Assembly (NCBI RefSeq): GCF_002967765.1
Contig: NZ_PUHY01000010.1
Coordinates: 372,001 to 436,000, forward strand
Origin: Blastopirellula marina
GTDB lineage: Bacteria; Planctomycetota; Planctomycetia; Pirellulales; Pirellulaceae
Direction: 5' to 3'
DNA: 64,000 bases
Position numbers and translations under genes: made by a program. The first letter of the stretch is position 1, and each line of letters begins with the position of its first letter. Of this stretch, positions 61,304 to 64,000 are shown piece after piece. Below the pieces are notes generated by a model. It made no database searches and was not told the origin of the DNA. It saw only the letters and a program-made list of their open reading frames with translations.

Positions 61304-63109
61304 ATGTGGAAGTTTGCTTTCTCGCTGTTGATGCTTCTTGTCGTTGGCCTCCCGGTGCTGGCCGACGAAACCTCGATTGCCCAAGCTTTGCAAGCCCGTG
61401 TGCGGGCCTTTCATGAAGGTGCCGATAAAGAAGACCTCAAGCTTCGCGTGATCTACTTTCATGCCGCCGACCGCGAACCGCTGCCGAAGTACCAAGAGCG
61501 GATCAACCGAATCGTGCTTGATATCAAGGACTTCTACGATACGGAGTTCGCCCGTGTCGGCTTGAAAGATGCCCAGTTGCCACTCGAAATGGACGGCGAG
61601 CAGGTCAAGATTCATGTCGTCAAAGGAGCCGAGAACCATGATGGCTACGGTTACGACGTTCAGTACGGCTTGAAGATGCTGCGTGAGATTGGCCAGCAAC
61701 TTCGTGGACAAGTCGATCCAGAACGCGAGTTCCTGTTGATCTTGTGTGGTCTATGCGACAAGCAGGACGACGGGGTGTATAAGATTTACTCGCCGTATTA
61801 TGGCCTCGGCGGAGCGAATCAGGTTCGCGGCATTTGCTTTGCTGCCGATTGCGAAATGCTCGACACGTTGAACCTCACCAAGACCGACGAGCCGTTTCGC
61901 TACAACGAACACAACCGCAATCAACGCCGCTCGCTGGCCGACTTCAACACCGTGTTCATCGGCGGCATGGCCCACGAATTGGGACATGGGCTAAGTCTGC
62001 CGCACAACCACGAACTTTCGTCCGAACGTTCGAAAGGCACCGCCTTGATGGGCTCGGGCAACTATACTTACCGCGCCGAGCTTGTTGGCAAGAAAGGCAG
62101 CTTCATGACGCTTGCCAGTGCGACACGAATGATGTGTCACCCTCTTCTGACGCAAAGCAACAAACAGCGGTTCGATCGTGGTCACGTTCGTGTTTCCAAC
62201 GTGTCGTTCAGTGGCGAAGGGAAATCGCTGACCGTTCGCGGCAAAGTGGAATCGAACATCGAACCGTTCGCTGTTATTGCCTACAGCGATCCAGATGGGG
62301 GCAGCAACTATGATGCTTACCAGTGGACACGGGAAGTTCAGCCAGATGGCACGTTCGAGATCACACTCGACGAGCACAAGCCAGGTTCAAGTGCTTTGCG
62401 ATTGAACTTCTGTCACGCTAACGGAGCGACCTCGGAAGTTGGCTACAATTTCACAGCGAACGAACAGGGAGAGCCGAATATCCAAGCTCTCAGTGACTCG
62501 CTGATTACCGGTGACATCGAACAGAAGCTGCATGACGGCGAACTGGCCGAAGCGAGAGCATTGGCTAAGAAGTACCTCGCAGCCCATCCCGATGCCACCA
62601 TCGCGGACTTTCTCAAACAATGCCTGGCCTACGAAGGCACAACCACGCCGGTTTCCTTAGAGGATGTGACGGAAGACGAAACGTTTCTGTCCGATATCGC
62701 AACTGAGACCGAACAGGTTGAGTTTGGACGTCCCATGCGGAATGCCGTTTATCGATCGCGTCGCAGTCGCAGCGGTGGCTTCTTCCTGATGCCGGGCGGA
62801 CAATTCCATGGCAAAGGACTGTACGCCCATGCGAAATCAAACTTCACGTTTGCTTTGGACGGACAATGGAAAAAGCTGTCCGCGGTTGCCGGCCTTCAGC
62901 CAGGTTCCTCAGACCGAGCTGGCGTCGTGTTTATCATCAAAGGAGACGGTGAAGAACTGTTTCGCTCGAAGGAAATCCAAGGAACGGACATCGCTCAGCT
63001 AGACCTCGACATCACCGGGGTGAACAAGCTGGAGCTGATCACCGAATCGACTGGCGAAAACAATCGCGGTTGCTGGTCGGTTTGGGGTTCGCCCAAGATC
63101 AGCCGTTAA
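61304..63109 (+). CDS. exported zinc metalloprotease with C-terminal NPCBM-like domain
   Basis: A 601-residue protein with signal peptide (VLADE, near residue 20). HELGHGLSLPH (224-234) is a complete HExxHxxxxxH zincin site. A beta domain (about 295-395) and a helical part follow, and the last 110 residues (FHGKGLYAHAKSNFTFALDGQWKKLSAVAGLQ and on) fit an NPCBM/NEW2-type carbohydrate-binding domain. It may act on glycosylated proteins or sit on polysaccharide. AAGGAT lies about 10 bases before the ATG and a TATATA-rich -10-like stretch near 61244-61254. Confidence 0.85.
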   Translation: MWKFAFSLLMLLVVGLPVLADETSIAQALQARVRAFHEGADKEDLKLRVIYFHAADREPLPKYQERINRIVLDIKDFYDTEFARVGLKDAQLPLEMDGEQVKIHVVKGAENHDGYGYDVQYGLKMLREIGQQLRGQVDPEREFLLILCGLCDKQDDGVYKIYSPYYGLGGANQVRGICFAADCEMLDTLNLTKTDEPFRYNEHNRNQRRSLADFNTVFIGGMAHELGHGLSLPHNHELSSERSKGTALMGSGNYTYRAELVGKKGSFMTLASATRMMCHPLLTQSNKQRFDRGHVRVSNVSFSGEGKSLTVRGKVESNIEPFAVIAYSDPDGGSNYDAYQWTREVQPDGTFEITLDEHKPGSSALRLNFCHANGATSEVGYNFTANEQGEPNIQALSDSLITGDIEQKLHDGELAEARALAKKYLAAHPDATIADFLKQCLAYEGTTTPVSLEDVTEDETFLSDIATETEQVEFGRPMRNAVYRSRRSRSGGFFLMPGGQFHGKGLYAHAKSNFTFALDGQWKKLSAVAGLQPGSSDRAGVVFIIKGDGEELFRSKEIQGTDIAQLDLDITGVNKLELITESTGENNRGCWSVWGSPKISR

Positions 63110-63954
63110 GAGGCGGCACGAAACGGCAAAATGGCCGGTTCGCCGTCCGCCATTTCTTTCGCGGGCGGCCGCATGGGATTTAGATCACTTGCGGCCGCCT
63201 GTTGCCAAAAACGGCGCTTGGCGGAGGTATCTTTCTGCACCTCCAGCGGCGTAGCTGTCGGGAAGAACGCCACTTCGTTTTCGCCCGGCAAATGGGACTC
63301 CGCCCAGTTTTCAGCCGTGACGGTTAATTGCGTCAACATCCGCTGGACTTGCAACCGGTACGCTTCGGCCTGGTCACGATCCATCTTGCGAGGAACGTAG
63401 ATCGCTTCCCCCATGATCATACGTGCGCGACTGAAAGGGCGGGGCAGGGCGAACTTGTCCCAAGTTCCCAGTCGCACCGGACGATCCATGCCGAAGCCCA
63501 TCGGAATGAGCGGCATTTGCAGCTTCGAGGCCAAATAGATCGGACCTTGCGCCAACTCGCGACGTGGACCTTGTGGGCCATCGGGCGTGATGGCCAAATG
63601 CTGGCGGCGCGAAATCTTGATCAACTCTTTCAGCGCTGCGATGCTTCCCCAACTGGAAGAGCCACGGACGGTCCCAAAGCCCATCAGCGACGCCGCATGT
63701 GCGAGCCACTCAGCATCGCGATGGCGGCTTAAGAGCATTGAGATGTCACAATACCCCCGTAAAGCAAAGGGAATCGTGATGTACTCGTGCCAGAAAATAT
63801 AAATGCCTCGACGCGGGCAAAAGGGATTCGCCGGATCGTTCTCGGCTTGGAAGTACATCGCCCGGATGTCCAACGTACTCATCACGGACTTCAGCATCGT
63901 CACCAGGGCCATACCGCCGGTTCGTGCAATCCAGGGATGAAGTTTCTTACGCAT
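63106..63954 (-). CDS. lysophospholipid acyltransferase-family protein (DUF374)
   Basis: A 282-residue protein with the DUF374 pattern: IYIFWHEYITIPF (acceptor His in WHE), LLSRHRDAEWLAHAASLMGFGTVRGSS, and AITPDGPQGPRRELAQGPIYLASK. The family is related to LpxL/PlsC acyltransferases and is thought to acylate lipid A-like or other envelope lipids. Its stop overlaps the last 4 bases of the protease gene on the other strand. Confidence 0.9.
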   Translation of the reverse strand: MRKKLHPWIARTGGMALVTMLKSVMSTLDIRAMYFQAENDPANPFCPRRGIYIFWHEYITIPFALRGYCDISMLLSRHRDAEWLAHAASLMGFGTVRGSSSWGSIAALKELIKISRRQHLAITPDGPQGPRRELAQGPIYLASKLQMPLIPMGFGMDRPVRLGTWDKFALPRPFSRARMIMGEAIYVPRKMDRDQAEAYRLQVQRMLTQLTVTAENWAESHLPGENEVAFFPTATPLEVQKDTSAKRRFWQQAAASDLNPMRPPAKEMADGEPAILPFRAAS

Positions 63955-64000
63955 GGCATCCTTGCCCTTACCAACCTTTGGTAAGTTAGGCGAGTTCCGA

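Overview
The window is from a planctomycete chromosome, most likely of the Pirellulales (Blastopirellula/Bremerella/Rhodopirellula-like). The main evidence is two DUF1559 proteins with a pseudopilin-like N-terminus ([12 protein letters not shown] or [12 protein letters not shown] followed by [12 protein letters not shown]), each followed by a small transthyretin-like lipoprotein. A CxPxR sulfatase, PQQ-like propeller and DUF1111-type di-heme proteins, and many large exported proteins of unknown function point the same way. Genes are dense and on both strands. I see no rRNA, tRNA, CRISPR array, insertion sequence or prophage gene.

Layout. 1-3.7 kb: partial SRPBCC gene, DoxX-like protein, PQQ-like propeller, FmdB zinc ribbon, NnrE metabolite repair. 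3.9-6.7 kb: a doubtful plus-strand frame and an SPFH/YdjI-like two-gene unit on the minus strand. 7-9.7 kb: HEAT-repeat lipoprotein and a large exported protein. 9.9-13.1 kb: a nucleotide second-messenger stretch with a diadenylate cyclase of unusual sequence, a GNAT enzyme, an HD-GYP phosphodiesterase and an overlapping PilZ protein. 13.3-17 kb: a repeat protein, a zinc-ribbon membrane protein and the first DUF1559/lipoprotein pair. 17.4-20.6 kb: a GntR-ABC-permease-thioredoxin operon with a readable promoter and operator. 20.6-29.2 kb: mostly small unknowns, a gene cut by a single in-frame TAG, a Tat-exported phosphoesterase, a leucine-rich-repeat protein and a MOSC protein. 29.3-35.7 kb: two tandem paralogous exported repeat proteins, a sulfatase and an esterase-like hydrolase. 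35.8-38.1 kb: a tiny helical protein, a stand-alone FloA N-terminal-like membrane protein and the second DUF1559/lipoprotein pair. 38.5-44 kb: esterase, GH71/99-like protein and two tandem di-heme oxidoreductases. 44.2-50.2 kb: MsrB, SGNH hydrolase, HEAT protein, LysR regulator, MgtC, PDZ protein, GNAT. 50.6-52 kb: dnaA with a strong promoter and a divergent DNA-binding motif, followed by a long inverted repeat. 53-64 kb: THUMP-like methyltransferase, the xseA-xseB-ispA-dxs-nadK operon, a secreted metalloprotease with an NPCBM-like domain, and a DUF374 acyltransferase.

How genes work together. xseA-xseB-ispA-dxs-nadK joins isoprenoid precursor and chain synthesis (Dxs, IspA) with NADP supply and exonuclease VII. 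The 9.9-13.1 kb stretch puts a c-di-AMP synthase candidate close to a c-di-GMP degradation and sensing pair. Sulfatase, esterases and the GH71/99-like protein suggest breakdown of sulfated or acylated polysaccharide, which is typical of these bacteria. Family names rest on motifs read by eye; no database search was run.
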